Source: Plazaster borealis (Eukaryota; Echinodermata; Asteroidea; Forcipulatida; Labidiasteridae). From it: a stretch of 64,000 bases of DNA. The stretch lies in the NCBI GenBank assembly GCA_021014325.1, contig CM037474.1, positions 3,848,488 through 3,912,487 of the forward strand. The letters are read 5' to 3'. The notes beneath the pieces are model-generated. The model had not been told where the DNA came from. It saw only the letters and a program-made list of their open reading frames with translations, and made no database searches. The position numbers and the translations under genes were made by a program. Each line of letters starts with the position of its first letter. Position 1 is the first letter of the stretch. Of this stretch, positions 12,346 to 24,302 are shown piece by piece.

Positions 12346-13223
12346 TCTTTGATGCGAGATACTTTTCCTGGATCCACTGAAACACCTGCACTATCCACAA
12401 TGTGTCCAAGATGTTTAACTGCTTTCTGGAAAAGCTGACACTTACTTCCCTTAAGCTTCAGGTTGAATTTTATCAACCGCTGAAAAACCGTTCCAAGCCT
12501 CTCAAGATGTTCATCGAACGATTTAGAAAACACAAGGATATCATCGAGGTACAAGACTACTTTGGACAAGTTTATGTCTCCGAATATCTGCTCCATTGTC
12601 CTTTGGAACGTCCCTGGACTGTTGCATAACCCTTGGGGTAGACGGTTGAAGGAGAACAAGCCCCAAGGGACCCGGAAGGCCGTTTTGTCTACAGAATCTT
12701 CAGACATCACCACCTGGAAGTAGCCATGGGCCATGTCTAATGAGGAGAAAAACTTTGATCCTCCCAAAACCTCTAAGGTTTCATCGATCCGGTGAAGCGG
12801 GAACGAGTCTCTCACGGTGATAGAGTTTAGTTTCCTATAATCTATACAGAGGCGAATGCTACCGTCCTTTTTCTTCACAAGGACCACCGGACTCGCGTAT
12901 GGACTAGCCGACCGCCTAATTATTCCCCGTTCTAGTAGATCCTGTAATAGCGCACGCACTTCTGAAACAAGGTGTGGAGGTACACGTCGATATGGCAAAT
13001 TTACTGGCTTGTTGTTCGTCAAATGAACTTCGTGAGGGATGAGGTCGCATCTCCCCAAATCAAGTGGTCCTTTAGCAAAAGCAGCATCGTGCTTCCTTAT
13101 CATCTCTGCCGCAGCTTCAGCCTGTTGATGGTCAAGTCCGTCTAAACTTATGCCTGGAGGCAACCGATATGCACTGCCGTCTGAGAAGTTGAATACATCT
13201 TGCGGTTCACATGATGGGCCCAC
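12150..13223 (-). pseudogene. Reverse transcriptase of the Ty3-type element
   Basis: RT palm and fingers: SPYASPVVLVKKKDGSIRLC, then FSSLDMAHGYFQV (first catalytic Asp), LPQGLCNSPGTFQRTM and VVLYLDDILVFSK (YLDD, catalytic pair), then LGHIVDSAGV and the thumb LRSFLGLASYYRRF. It copies element RNA to DNA. Sequence similarity runs on into RNase H in the next frame. Confidence 0.9.
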
Positions 13224-13284
13224 TTGAACTCCTTCATCGGGTCCTTAATACTAGTAACCGCAGAACCTGCATGAACCTGAGAAT

Positions 13285-14242
13285 CTAGGGCACTCCTCCC
13301 CCTCTCTCAACAACCATGCTATGTACAGACACCTGTACCCCTTCAACTCCAGACTGTAAGTGTATCTCCTCCGTATCTTCAACTATGGCTGCTGTAGCTA
13401 TCTGAGACCCTGCCTCCAAGACGAACGATTCTGAACCGCTGTTGCAGATTAAAACTTTGAGGGAGGAGTCATCTAACTGTTGGACACCCTCAATAACTTG
13501 AACATTACATACGTCACTGTCCCCTGGACTCAACTGTTGAGAATGCACCACAAGTTTAGGTTGAAATGGGAACGCCCCAACAAAAATACACTCATTCTCG
13601 TATACGCTTGACATCCCAACCGTGCACGAAATCACTCTACTCGTACTTGGTGGAAGGATTTCCCTTGAATCGTTTGCACCGTTCCCAAAATAGGCACCTC
13701 AGGTCCCGAGGAACCTGGGACTTTATCTGTAGAGTCTAGGTCAAACCACCGAAGAGCAAGTTTCCAATCGTCTATGTCGGGTCCGGAATCGGGGATTTCC
13801 ATGCTAGAAATTACCCTTAACATATTACAACCAAGTATTATCGGGTACTCCTCCTTCGTTCTAAATCGGTACCAGGACTTTCCTTTTTGACCAGGAAAGT
13901 CGCTTTCACACTGAGCCCAAGGAACTCTATAGGGATTTCCAGGTAGCCTTCTATAGGAACCTCTAGATCATTCACCCCATAGACTGTCAAGAATGAACTC
14001 ACTGAGCCTAGGCCATTTCGACCATTAGACAAGTGAGTGTGATAGAAAGTTGATGACATCAATGACGTCTCTGCACCGGTATCTAAAATGCATTTGGCAT
14101 TTACTCCTTCAATCCTAATATTAGCGGTTGGACTACGGGAAATCAACTTTCGGTGTATCTCTTCCCTACTAAGGGGCAAACTTAATGTCTTCCTCTTTCT
14201 ACTCTTACTATTAGCTAAAACAACAACATCTTCCTTGGGCAC
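13285..14242 (-). pseudogene. Aspartic protease and protease-RT linker of the Ty3-type element
   Basis: The protease active site CILDTGAETSLM lies in the frame 14242-13838, with a second-half motif ILGCNMLR just past a frame change. The linker continues in frames 13823-13632 and 13635-13285, then one further frame before RT. In gag-pol it would process the polyprotein. Each junction needs the same one-base correction. Confidence 0.75.
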
Positions 14243-14268
14243 AGCAGCCTCCTCCGTCGAAGTGCCCC

Positions 14269-15308
14269 TTACGACGGAGGTGGCCCGTTTCCCGCACCGG
14301 CGGGGTTTTGACTCACCACATTATGATTTTGTTCGCCCTGCTCTCTTTGTCTCCGGCGGCAGTTTTTGGCAAAATGCCCTTGTATTCCACAATAATTACA
14401 GGGGCCATAGGATCGGCTAGGTCTTGGAGCTAAGGCAGCGTCTAACTTCTTTGAGATTACCCCAACAAGATTCTGAATCTGGTCGGCAGTGGCAAGCTGA
14501 GTAGCAGCGAGGGTTTCCAACTTTTGAGAATCTGATCATTTCCCGCAGCAATGGCCCGAACGGTATCATTTGGTTGACTAGATATTGCCCCAACCTGCAC
14601 TGCTGGCGGATTCTCGTCGACCGCTACAATAGCACGTACTTTATTCCGGCGCGTACTGCTTTCATCGCTCTCAGGAAAAAGCGCAAGGGCATGCTCTCTA
14701 AACTTATAGAACCCTAATTCTGATCTTTCTACCTGTATCCTACGCAATTCGCGTCGAACGGCTAGTTCTCGGACCCCTTTGGCAAATTGCTCCTTCAGAA
14801 CCCCATCACGGAGGAGCAGCAACGCATTGCGCTCACGAAATCCTGTACTCTGTTCCATTCTATCATGCAGACGCATCAAAGACCTACTAAACTCAGCTAG
14901 TGACTCTCCGTCATTTTGGGTGCGTGCATATAGCGTACTGGTTAAGGATGCCAGGGATTCTGGAGGACCCACCATACGGTCAAGAAGGGTAATTAGTTTG
15001 GGTAATGTGTCCCTTTCTTCCGTTGGACTACATAGGATTTCGTCCTTAGCAACCCCCCCGAGATGATCAAGGGCTGCCCCTACTTGTTCTTGCTCATCTA
15101 GTCCTAATTGCCTTGCGTACATTTCAAATTCCTCTAACCACTCTCCCAGTGTTATGTCACCCGATTTTTTTGGTGGTCCGCAGAACTTGGACAATTTAAC
15201 TTTTGGCGCCCGCGTCAGCCGCAGATTTTGAAACGCTGCTGCTAATGTTTCGCCCAAGGCAGCATTAGATTTTGTTATGGCCTCAGCTAGATAGTCGGGT
15301 ACCTCCAT
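14269..15308 (-). pseudogene. Gag of the Ty3-type element, with CCHC zinc knuckle
   Basis: Starts at ATG 15308. A capsid-like helical region (TLGEWLEEFEMYARQLGL, then ESLAEFSRSLMRLHDRM) fills the first frame to about 14520. The second frame (14520-14269) holds a nucleocapsid knuckle CNYCGIQGHFAKNC (C-x2-C-x4-H-x4-C). The frame change falls at an A-run near 14525. Gag would package element RNA. Confidence 0.85.
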
Positions 15309-15774
15309 TTTTACACAATCTCAAGGAAAAACGGACAGAAGATCCCTTTAAAACTGTGATTTAGCGCACATATGAAACAAGGTCACCCAATACTTCCAGT
15401 TATCTTAAATGTATAACATTTAACAATATTTTATAACCAGATCAATGAAAGTTATACTTGAATAAAAAAAACATACAATCTCACTTGTAAAAATCGATAC
15501 CAAGCAGAATACCGCTATACCGATACGTCAGTTTGCAATGTAGACAAACTGCGCTCATGTACAGTACATCATCACATACAAAGAGAGTCAATTCAAATTA
15601 TTTCACACTGGAGATACAATGTATTTATGCAAACAAAATATCCAAGACTATTACATCCGATATTTTCAAAACATCAAGTGCTAGGGGTTCAAAACAAAAA
15701 GTCAGAATATTTTTAATAAAATAGCGTAGATCCGTGCGTGTCAACTTCCTCACATCCTGTCTACGACGCCACTT
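15309..15774 (-). other. 5' leader of the Ty3-type element with primer-binding site
   Basis: Untranslated leader between the 5' LTR and gag. On the element strand the LTR end ACTACA is followed by AAG and TGGCGTCGTAGACAGGAT (plus-strand 15754-15771). TGG complements a tRNA 3' CCA, and the rest fits an acceptor stem plus part of a T arm. I could not assign the tRNA. Confidence 0.6.
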
Positions 15775-16912
15775 TGTAGTAAATCCACAATGGTGGAGAA
15801 CTTGTTGAGGCGTAGGCCTTACAACGGGTAGGGAGTGATCCCAAGGAAGGAGGCGAAGAAAATGACGCAACAAAAGAAGGTGATTGGTAGAAAATGTTGG
15901 TAGTCTCCCGTTAGGCTTTATTGTTTTTATTGGAGAATTTATAACCATAGTCAAAGACAGAAAAACCCCTGTAATAAGATACAGAATAACAGGTCTGCGT
16001 TTAATATTTATCTAAGTAACAATTAGCTTTCACATACAATGATATGATTGAAATTAACAACTGTTTTCGCTTCAATCTTTGAAAAGACTTAGACTCACCC
16101 AGCACTCGGAAAGATCTCCGACTCACATGAAAATTAGTACAACCTGCACTCGGCAGGGCAGTTGTAATTACCTAGGAACATAAGACAGAGCAATTTGTAT
16201 TTGTTTAATACTATCACCATCAACTTAGAAGAAACTAAAAACGAGTTTTGCTAAGTCTATCTAGCAACGGTTGTCATGACCCGAAAAGTAAACAGTGTAC
16301 AGCCCTAGAAAGTCTATGTACGGAATGGCCGTTGTTTTAAACAAAAGAACGATCTCCCAATAATCGTTACAAAAACACACAAACTCCCCGGCTTTCCCAC
16401 AACCTATTGGTAAGTAAAACCCACCAACATGGACCTTGATATGTACTAAATCTAGTGGGATTTATCACAATGTTTATAGATGCATATTTTAAATCTTAAT
16501 TAAAGTAAAATTTGTCTCTCACCAGCAACAGAGAATGTCCGTGTTCCAAGCTAAATCAAGAGAGGTCGACCAAATCACGGAAGGGAACATATGTATCCAT
16601 GCGCATGGTTGTCAACAAATCAAAAGTATTTAAAAGTGACTTTAGACAATCGCTATTGTAACAATATTTTTGTAACTAAACAAATCTGCAATAAACATTT
16701 CTTCTTGAGTGGAAACTCCAGAAGAGAACCTTGAAACTATGACCCTCCTAATGATGACGTCATTTTGGGTTTATATTTTAACAATCTATGTATTATTGAA
16801 TGCAAGCGTGATGAGGTTCTGCCCGGATACAAGGGGTTAAAGGAACTAATTGCGACTTGCGGAGTAATATTAGTGTATACATTGTACAGTAGTAATGTTA
16901 CACATCCTCACA
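15775..16912 (-). repeat. 5' LTR of the Ty3-type element
   Basis: Matches 7290-8428 along its length apart from the G-run indel. It ends ..CATCCTCACA on the plus strand, followed by TATAC. Confidence 0.9.
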
Positions 16913-18290
16913 TATACATTAAAAAAAGCACACTAACCAGAGAGTACTGTTTGTTTTCCATCCTGTGTCCAACCATAATTACGACAAAGAACACCGACCA
17001 TAAATATTTGCAACTAACCAGAAACTGAATCCTGAAAATGGCACAGACAATAGATGAGTTTAAGTGTGATACTACACAGAAACAGCACGATCGGGTTTAA
17101 AATCGATTGGTGGTGGATATGGGGCATGGTGTACCACCCCCCCTATTGTGTCTTCATTGTGTGCTTGGAATCTCAGGAATTCTTTTGAGGATTTTAGGGG
17201 GGGAGGAGTTCTATACAAGAGAAAAATAGTGTGTTATAGTATGGGAACATTGGGGGGGGGACACACCCTCTGCCCCATATCGGGCTGCTCGGGCAGGCTA
17301 TATTAAAATGAGTTACGTCAAGATTTTGTCAGAATTTCAGTATTTACTTTCTGTTTAGTTGCAAATACTTGATAAGTATGTTCTACATCATTCTATGTCA
17401 TGCTGTCCTGTTAGGGAAATTGTGTAAAATCGTTAAGGGAAAACACTAAATTTGCATAAAAAGTAAAAAAGACAATGGTTTTCCCATGTCTTTGTGTACA
17501 AAACTTTTCGTTGGCAGTGTCCAAGCAATGGCAGCGCGGCATGCATCACTTGCGCATATAGATTGGTCTATACCACCTTAATCAGAGTCAAACAGTTTGG
17601 GTGTTGAATTTTGTTAGAGTGAGGCAGGATTCGAGTTAAACACAGTATCTAGGGTTAGTAACAACTAACACTTCGCATTTTCAAAATTTGATGTAGTACC
17701 TACTCATTGTACTGATTCTGTTAAGAACCTCTGTGTTTTTAACTGCTATGGGAAGGGCATACATGGCCATCCGCTCACCAGGTGGTGCAATAGCACCTTG
17801 GTATATGAAGGGAACCTGTGGCAAAGGAATGCCCTCAATGGACAATACTGTAGGAAATTGGACAGAGGATGGTTTTGACCAACGGATTTCCTGTGTGTTC
17901 CATTTTATTATACAAAAATATACTTAAATAACACAAATCTGCTATGTTTCCAGTCTACCCCCCCCCCATGAATAAAAAAAAACAGTGTTCGGAAAAGGAA
18001 CACTGATTACACTATAAAAATCTGTTTCAGATTTAAATTTACAAACATCATAAGTAACGCAAACTGTCAATACTAGGAGAATTAGACTTAGGAACTGGTA
18101 AAAGCTCTTTTCCACATGTTTGGTACATAGCCCTCTTGCAATAAACAGTTGACTATTTGGCAGAGAGGGAAACTCAGTTTAAATAAGAAAATTCTTTAAT
18201 CATGTGTGGAAAACATCTTTCTGAGACATCGATAGACATCATAGAAACATGAATTGAAAGGCTGCAGGACAAGTCACTAAAGGGTCAGTT
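16913..18290. other. Intergenic region downstream of the Nudix gene
   Basis: No gene could be supported. It holds one M4 MITE (17115-17282) and AT-rich sequence. TTTATT at 17904-17909 is AATAAA on the minus strand and could be the Nudix poly(A) signal. Confidence 0.35.
17115..17282. repeat. MITE family M4 (GATATGGGGCA ends)
   Basis: Begins GATATGGGGCATGG and ends CTGCCCCATATC, an inverted repeat. The interior shares 'cttcattgtgtgcttggaatctcaggaattctttt' with the copy at 56255-56402. Confidence 0.75.
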
Positions 18291-21200
18291 TTACCGGAAC
18301 AGCTTTGTTGGTTCGTCCGAATGCATTCCTTGCAGAAACTGAAGATAATTTGGTTCTGAAATGACAAGCAGTATTGTAGACATTTACTTCTAAAGTAAAG
18401 CAGATTTGAGATAAGCTCTTTTCATACTACTGAGCCAATTTAAGCCCGCCACCTATTCCTTGATGCTATTTCCTTGGGGAAAATGAAAACTTGGTACACT
18501 AACCCCCAGGGTTACACTGATTAACCCTACTGCCAAGCAAACAATGTTTTTTTCCCCAGGTAGGTTGCCACGGTTTATAGCAAAAGTGTGAAAAAGAAAA
18601 GGTCAACCAAAAGTCTGAAAGACTCTTTATTAAGTAAGTCATACCTAATGAATTATCTGCTTGATTTTTCATGATCATACTACAATCCAGTCTCCAAATA
18701 TACAGCCCTGATTCTTTTTTTTGGGAAGGGCAAGGCAGTTTTTCCAACCTCGTTCCAAACTCGCTGTGCCATTTTTTTCCCAGCACGCGCTGCTCGCTCA
18801 TAACACCTGGGGTGCTTTTTCGCGGCTGTAACTAAGCAATAACTGTTTCCGTCATTGGCTAGTGATTAACCAATGACCAATTCAACCAAAACAATTATTG
18901 GTTACGACCATAAAAACGCACCCCTGGTATTGGTTAATTTAAATGTGCTACTACATGGGACATTTTAGTTGGGCCTGTAGACTGCACTTTACGCGAGCGC
19001 TCAAGAATGGTAGCCCGCAAAAGAGGCATCAAGTCATAGAGCAACTGGTCCCCTCTCATTTTTCTTTGATCTTGTGACATGTTTAACTGTATGCAGTTTA
19101 GGGTGATCGTGTAAAAACATGACTCATTTTTTTTGGAATCACCTCAAAATACTTGCATTTTGACGTGCGCATTACTAAGCATCCTACAAGTGCCATACAA
19201 GCGATGGACAGTTTTTAACAAGCGTGCGCATAAAGCATTAACTTTGGGAGCCAATCAGCATTGTTTTTCAGCACATCCCTACCAGGGGTGAGTGACGAGA
19301 GGTATCGATACGACGCCCTGCCGCCCCATGGTAGCGAGGCTGCAGTTTTTCCTTTGTAAAGGGCACCTCATTTAGGGAAATTTAAATTTCTTCTGGAACA
19401 TTTCAAAGGGCACCAATGCTATGACCGTTGCCTCCATGAAGTATACAGCCTGAATAAACAGTGCATCAACTGAATACTCACATCGTCTATTTTGTGAATG
19501 GGATGTAGCGACCGGCCAAGTGTTTTTCTCAATTGGTATTTTGTGTCTCAGTTGGCAAATGAAGCACAAAATCAAGTAGAACATATGCATCAACAAATTT
19601 GCAAAAAAATGGTTTGTCGCTTTGACATTATTGAATAATAGTGGGGTTACGCACTAGGCACGCTATAGTCTGTCTTGAAATAGTGGAGAATATTGGGGGT
19701 CAGCAAGTCAGCAAACAGGCTTCTATCCACCCCCCCCCCCCCCCCCCACTAAAGGAAATGCTGGTCAGCCAACACCTGGCTTCCATACATCCTCCAGAAG
19801 AATGTACCCTTACTCCGGCCTGGATTTTGTCATTAAAAGATTTACAAGCAGATGTCGCCCAATGATTGTAAAATTGTGGATGCAAGCTCAACAGGGTTAA
19901 TCAATCATTATATAATGGTGAAAGATGAACCTTGGTAACCCCATTGTTCCTGAAATTGTTAATAAACAAGAATAATGTGGATTTTGGGACTTACCGTTAT
20001 CTGGAGAAATATGACCCTTGCGTATGAGGAAATCCAAAATGGTCAGGGCACAATTTGGTTTGAATTCTTTGGTCACTATCTTTGACTTTACCTGAGTTAT
20101 TAAAATGCATTAAGAATGAATGGGAAGTAATTACGAGGATTGCAATTTTTCCACAAGAGAAACACTTCTTGTGAAGGTTTTAAACATAATGTTAATAATA
20201 ATTTTGATTCATCAATCTCAAATCAAATACCAGAATGATTGATCCCATCATGCAACCCCTACCTTCCTGAAACGTAGGGTCATAGATTGGTTTTTGTCAA
20301 CGTAATGCTAATTTGGGGTTGAACAAAGAAAAATTGACTGAGCGGGATTTGAACCAAAGTCCTCCGGATTAACGTGCCAGCGCTCAGCCAACTGAGCTAT
20401 CTAGCCCTATGTTGGCAGTCTCCCTATTTTGTCAATGTCTTTGTTCGGGGGTCTCAATCAGAAGCCATACAATCTTTAACTGCAGTGTTGCCAGGGATCA
20501 CACACAAGTTTACGATACAACCTGGCAATGACCAGGGGCAGGGTGATTTTGGATGGAATAATGGCAGGCTGGGGTTAACATAAAACCAAATTCAACCTCA
20601 CCTCTTCTATCGTCCATAGGTAAAATTCTGAGACCTCATCGTCATTGATTTCTGGCACGAAGTCCACAGGAAGTTCAAGGTCATAAACAAATTGTGTTTC
20701 ATCAAAAAGACCTCGTTCGTCCTCATAAAAGTAGCTGAAGAAAGAAACAAACAAAATTGAGTTGTGTAGACATGTATGTATACGAGTTAAAAACGAACTA
20801 CTGATGCTTAAATAAAAAGATAACAGAGTCTCAACAAAGTACTTCGGACACTAGGCGGCAGCAGACATTCCAGGTGATTTTCTATTGTTTACTTAATTCT
20901 GAGCATGCGCATACTTCTGAGAGAACATTGGATTGAATATCTGGTATATATGTAATTCTACTGCCGCCTAGCATCCAAAAATGCCACCTAGCGTCCCTTA
21001 CGCTATTTTTAACCCTGATCACCAGGTCTAAAGCATTCCTGTCTTAACTCCTTAGGAGTATGCACCACCAGCAACAAAATGGCTGCAAAGGTTGCTAATC
21101 ATTCATATCAACAATCTGTACCTTCGTAGTTACCCTTTGAAACTTTCCTGGCAATTTTATTCTAAAAAAGAATACCTTATGGCACCGGTGGGTACAGCTT

Positions 21201-24200
21201 TTAGTGCAATTCTTTCTGGGATAGATGCTTCTTCTGCGCACTCTTTGACAAGACATTCCTTGATTGGCATCCCTGATGGCAGACCACCAGCTGCCTTGGA
21301 TAACAAAAATAGAATAACAAACTCATTTAACAATAACAAAAAGACTTATACTAGTGGTTCAAGGTTATATTGGCCTTATTCTTAGTTTCCCACAAAACCA
21401 AGTGTAGCCCCACCCCAAAGGGGTAAGGGAAGATCTGAGAGAAAAGAGCAAGAGAGGTAAATAATCCCCCTCCACCAGAGTCTACAGACCTCCCCTCCCC
21501 CTCAGATCTGTACATTTGGGCTCACCACATTGTCCAGTTTGTTGGGAAATGTCGACTTTGTCGGAGAGCGTCTTCCAACCCACATACACAATCCTTTGGT
21601 TTGGTGGTGGCAGTATCCATTCATATTAACTCCATATTGTTTAATTCCAAACAGACCTGCGGACAAATTCAGAAGAAAATTAAAACTTTTAGCATTGGCA
21701 TCAAAATTCAATTTTTTGACATACTTTTTTCAGACAAAATTATTTTATAGGATGCTTACCACCATCTGACCATTACCACCTTTACACCAAGGAGGCTTTC
21801 AGACAGAAACTACACCATTTTTCTTGGGGTCATTACTCATTACTAAAGTATGACTATACCTTTAAGTCTAGAACTACAAACAAACAAATGTTTTCTCAAA
21901 TACCGAATGATAAAGGATGGCCGCTTTGTGGGATTGGTCCTCCAATGCCGACAATTACAGAGAGAAAAATAGTCAATGGAATCTCTAAGGGCAAATAATT
22001 CAAATCTACTCACAAGTAGCTGCACGTTCCATGTCCATGAGTGTTACATCGTGGTATGAGGAAGACACTGCGTACATCTGAGAATGGTAGAGAGAACAAA
22101 CCATTCAAGTGAGCTCAATTTTCTTTGAGGTATTTCAACCAATTTTGAAACCATCACAAAAACCCCATAAAAAGCCTGGTTTTTTAAAATTATGTTTTGA
22201 CATTATCAAAATTAAACAGACGTATTGAGTTTGCTGTTCAGTTCTTAGGCATCTTCAAAAAGGTACCTATTTATTGCTTCCACTTTCCATTATTACAATT
22301 TACCAGTAAAAGTTGACCAAATATCTGGAACCATTCAAGTTTAACTGCTCGGGTTTTGAATTGAAGAAAACATGTGTATGATGACGCTTACTAATGCCTG
22401 TAATGAAACTCTTATGAATTGTCTGGGAACCATAATGTTGATCGAATCAGCTGATTGATACGACATGATGTATGACTCGAGGAATGTCAACACAGCCGGT
22501 AGACTAAACAGTAGAAGACGATCAATTAAAAAAAAAGTAAAACAAACTTTTGGTTGTGATGTCATTTTCATTGAGGGCCAAATCTTCGACTCAAGCCTCA
22601 GTGTTCGAAAACTTTTGACGGCCATGTTTAACACAGCGAAGCCTAAGCCCCATGGAGCCGGAGCCTGAAAATTCAAAGCCCGAAGCCTGAAGCCAGAGTC
22701 TTCGATTCTAAAACCCTCAACGGCATTTTGATAATTTTCTTCCGATTTATGCACATTTTCCCAATGAAAATTGCAAATAAGGACCTTAGCACTTTGCTGG
22801 AATATGATTAGCAATAACTTTATCAGAAAAGAAAATTGCTTGGACTCGAAATTCCCACCTCATCCCGCCATCCTCTTAGCGTTACAAACACGTCCAGCTT
22901 TTTCAAATTTTGAAGAAGCTCAGCCATCTTAGATGTTCGCTCCTCAAACGTCTTCAGTGAGGAAGACATCGAAACTCTCTCCACAGCGTCTGTGGCTGCA
23001 TCCTTTGTAATGACAAAGACATCTGGATAATCTTGAAGATGTTTGAGGACAGCTGGGGTGATGTGACCAACTTGACGATCGCCGATGAAGAATGGCCGAC
23101 ACTTGCTCCGACTCGAACCTGTTAAAAGAGTTTAAAAGGCATTTTTCAGTTTTCATAGATTGATAAATCTACAAAAATAAAATGAGACTTTAAAAATAAG
23201 TAATTTAGATTTTGGATCCCCGATCGACGATGCATTTACGCTAAAACATTAAGTAGAGATTTTCTTATTTCTCATTAACTTCACCAACAAACTTATTTAT
23301 TTATTACACATTCAAAAGTGTAAGTGTTAATGGAACTCGATGAAGAAATGTGTAGAAAGAAACCCACAAATTGGGGAAAACCCAAGACTGAAAACTCAAT
23401 CCACATAATAATAAGGCTCTGAGTCAAGGGGGTTATCGAACCACAGGGTCTACAGAGATGATCGGCAGGAAAAGAAATCAACAATTGACTCCGATGTAGA
23501 CAAAGATAACACAGAACATCAATATGCAATTGTTTAAACATCAAGTAAAATTAGAAAAGCCCAATGATAAAATCCTTGTAGCTGTAGATAAATTCAGACT
23601 TGGTTTGTCATCACTCTGAAAATTGTTACATTTTTGTTAACGATTTTTTCAAATTTCCTGATTGAACACAATTGAGAATTTTGTTTTTAATAATAATATT
23701 CTTTAAATTAAAACAAAGTGAAGTCAGCTGTGATTGGTAGACTAAGGTCAAGTCATAAGTCTGCAATCATTATATTTTGTTTCGCTTACTCGAGTCTAGT
23801 TTGCGATAATCATAGCTCTTTGATCACATCCCTTAAATAATTAATTCTCCAGTCTTTGACCATCGGGAGGATCAAAGGAATATTGCAACAAACTCGACTT
23901 GCGCTAAATTAAACATTTTATCCATGTGCAAATTTTACATCCATCAATATCTTGTCATAAAAACGGGAAAAGTTTCCGCAGCGTGCCTCCAACTTTTTTT
24001 TTTTTTTTTTTTTTCCATTTGGAGATAGGCCTAGGTGGAAAACGGGAGAAAAAAAAAAAAAAAAAAAAAAAAAGTTGGAGGCATGCTGCGGAAAATTTAC
24101 CTAAAAACGAAATGGTACAAATTTCTGCAATGATTTGTGGAAATTCAATTCCCTTCATCATCAACACAAAAAACACTTACCTTTGGAGTAAAATGAATTG

Positions 24201-24268
24201 CACCATTTCACAACCTCAAACATTTGGTCAGACCATCGACGGTCAACAGTTCCTGAAGAAGTTGCCAT
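18291..24268 (-). CDS. Nudix hydrolase with N-terminal DUF4743 region (complete, 8 exons)
   Basis: Exons in gene order: 24268-24181, 23118-22859, 22077-22014, 21656-21526, 21294-21176, 20734-20602, 20091-19995, 18355-18291 (TAA 18291-18293). All are GT-AG and in phase; 957 nt encode 318 residues. The DUF4743 region (about residues 30-120) has RPFFIGDRQVGHI, FEERTSKMAELL and LRGWRDE. The Nudix half opens with MERAAT and YGVNMNGY. The Nudix box is GGLPSGMPIKE..KECAEEASI, keeping the metal-binding E-x3-EE core. YDLELPVDFVP and FKPNCALTILDFLIRKG follow, as in the plant/fungal NUDT20/24-like family (related to yeast YJR142W). Family members hydrolyse nucleoside-diphosphate-linked compounds and some act on damaged thiamine diphosphates; the substrate here is inferred only. 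ATG at 24268 is the first in the open frame. A Mag-like retrotransposon sits 34 bp upstream. Confidence 0.9.
18770..19345 (-). repeat. Unclassified ~550-bp interspersed repeat (copy 1)
   Basis: Inverted relative to a second copy at 43326-43775. Shared segments include 'gcctcgctacca', 'gaggggaccagttgctct', 'taaactgtatacagtta' (diverged) and 'gcatgtcaaaata'. It lies in the last Nudix intron. No ORF or clear terminal repeat was seen. Confidence 0.6.
20325..20415 (-). repeat. tRNA-derived SINE head, family S3
   Basis: On the minus strand it reads GGGCTAGATAGCTCAGTTGGCTGAGCGC..GGTTCAAATCCCG, a tRNA-like A box and B box. It lies within a Nudix intron. Acceptor pairing is poor, so it is not called a functional tRNA gene. 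Confidence 0.6.
20842..21000. repeat. MITE family M3 (diverged copy)
   Basis: Ends 'ggacactaggcggcagcagac' and 'ctgccgcctagcatcc', inverted, with a 'gcatgcgcata' centre. Related to the copies at 55745-55891 and 59437-59581. Nudix intron. Confidence 0.6.
23972..24094. repeat. Hairpin with poly(T)/poly(A) arms in Nudix intron 1
   Basis: TTTCCGCAGCGTGCCTCCAAC and a T-run of about 21 (23972-24014) are mirrored by an A-run of about 23 and GTTGGAGGCATGCTGCGGAAA (24051-24094). The stem is ~45 bp with a 35-bp loop. It lies about 85 bp from the first splice donor. Confidence 0.8.
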
Positions 24269-24302
24269 ATTTGAACATCCAACCCAGTTTAACGAAGATG
24301 AC

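Larger units (their letters stand above)
7290..16912 (-). mobile_element. Ty3-type LTR retrotransposon with an extra SGNH-hydrolase ORF (9.6 kb)
   Basis: Near-identical direct repeats of 1139 and 1138 bp (7290-8428 and 15775-16912) flank a minus-strand gag-PR-RT-RNaseH-IN coding region (15308 to 9984) and a further ORF at 9411-8810. The order RT-RH-IN is that of Ty3 (Metaviridae-type) elements. TATA flanks both sides (7286-7289 and 16913-16916), a plausible 4-bp target duplication, though weak because the site is (TA)n. The only LTR difference I saw is one G in a G-run, so insertion looks recent. The reading frame is broken many times, always in the direction of a one-base loss. The element lies between the convergent KLHDC10 and Nudix genes and interrupts no exon. 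Confidence 0.92.

Noticed and set aside
17733..17927. 64-codon plus-strand ORF in the intergenic region
   Set aside because: No recognisable motif, no splice context linking it to another exon, and not longer than chance ORFs here.
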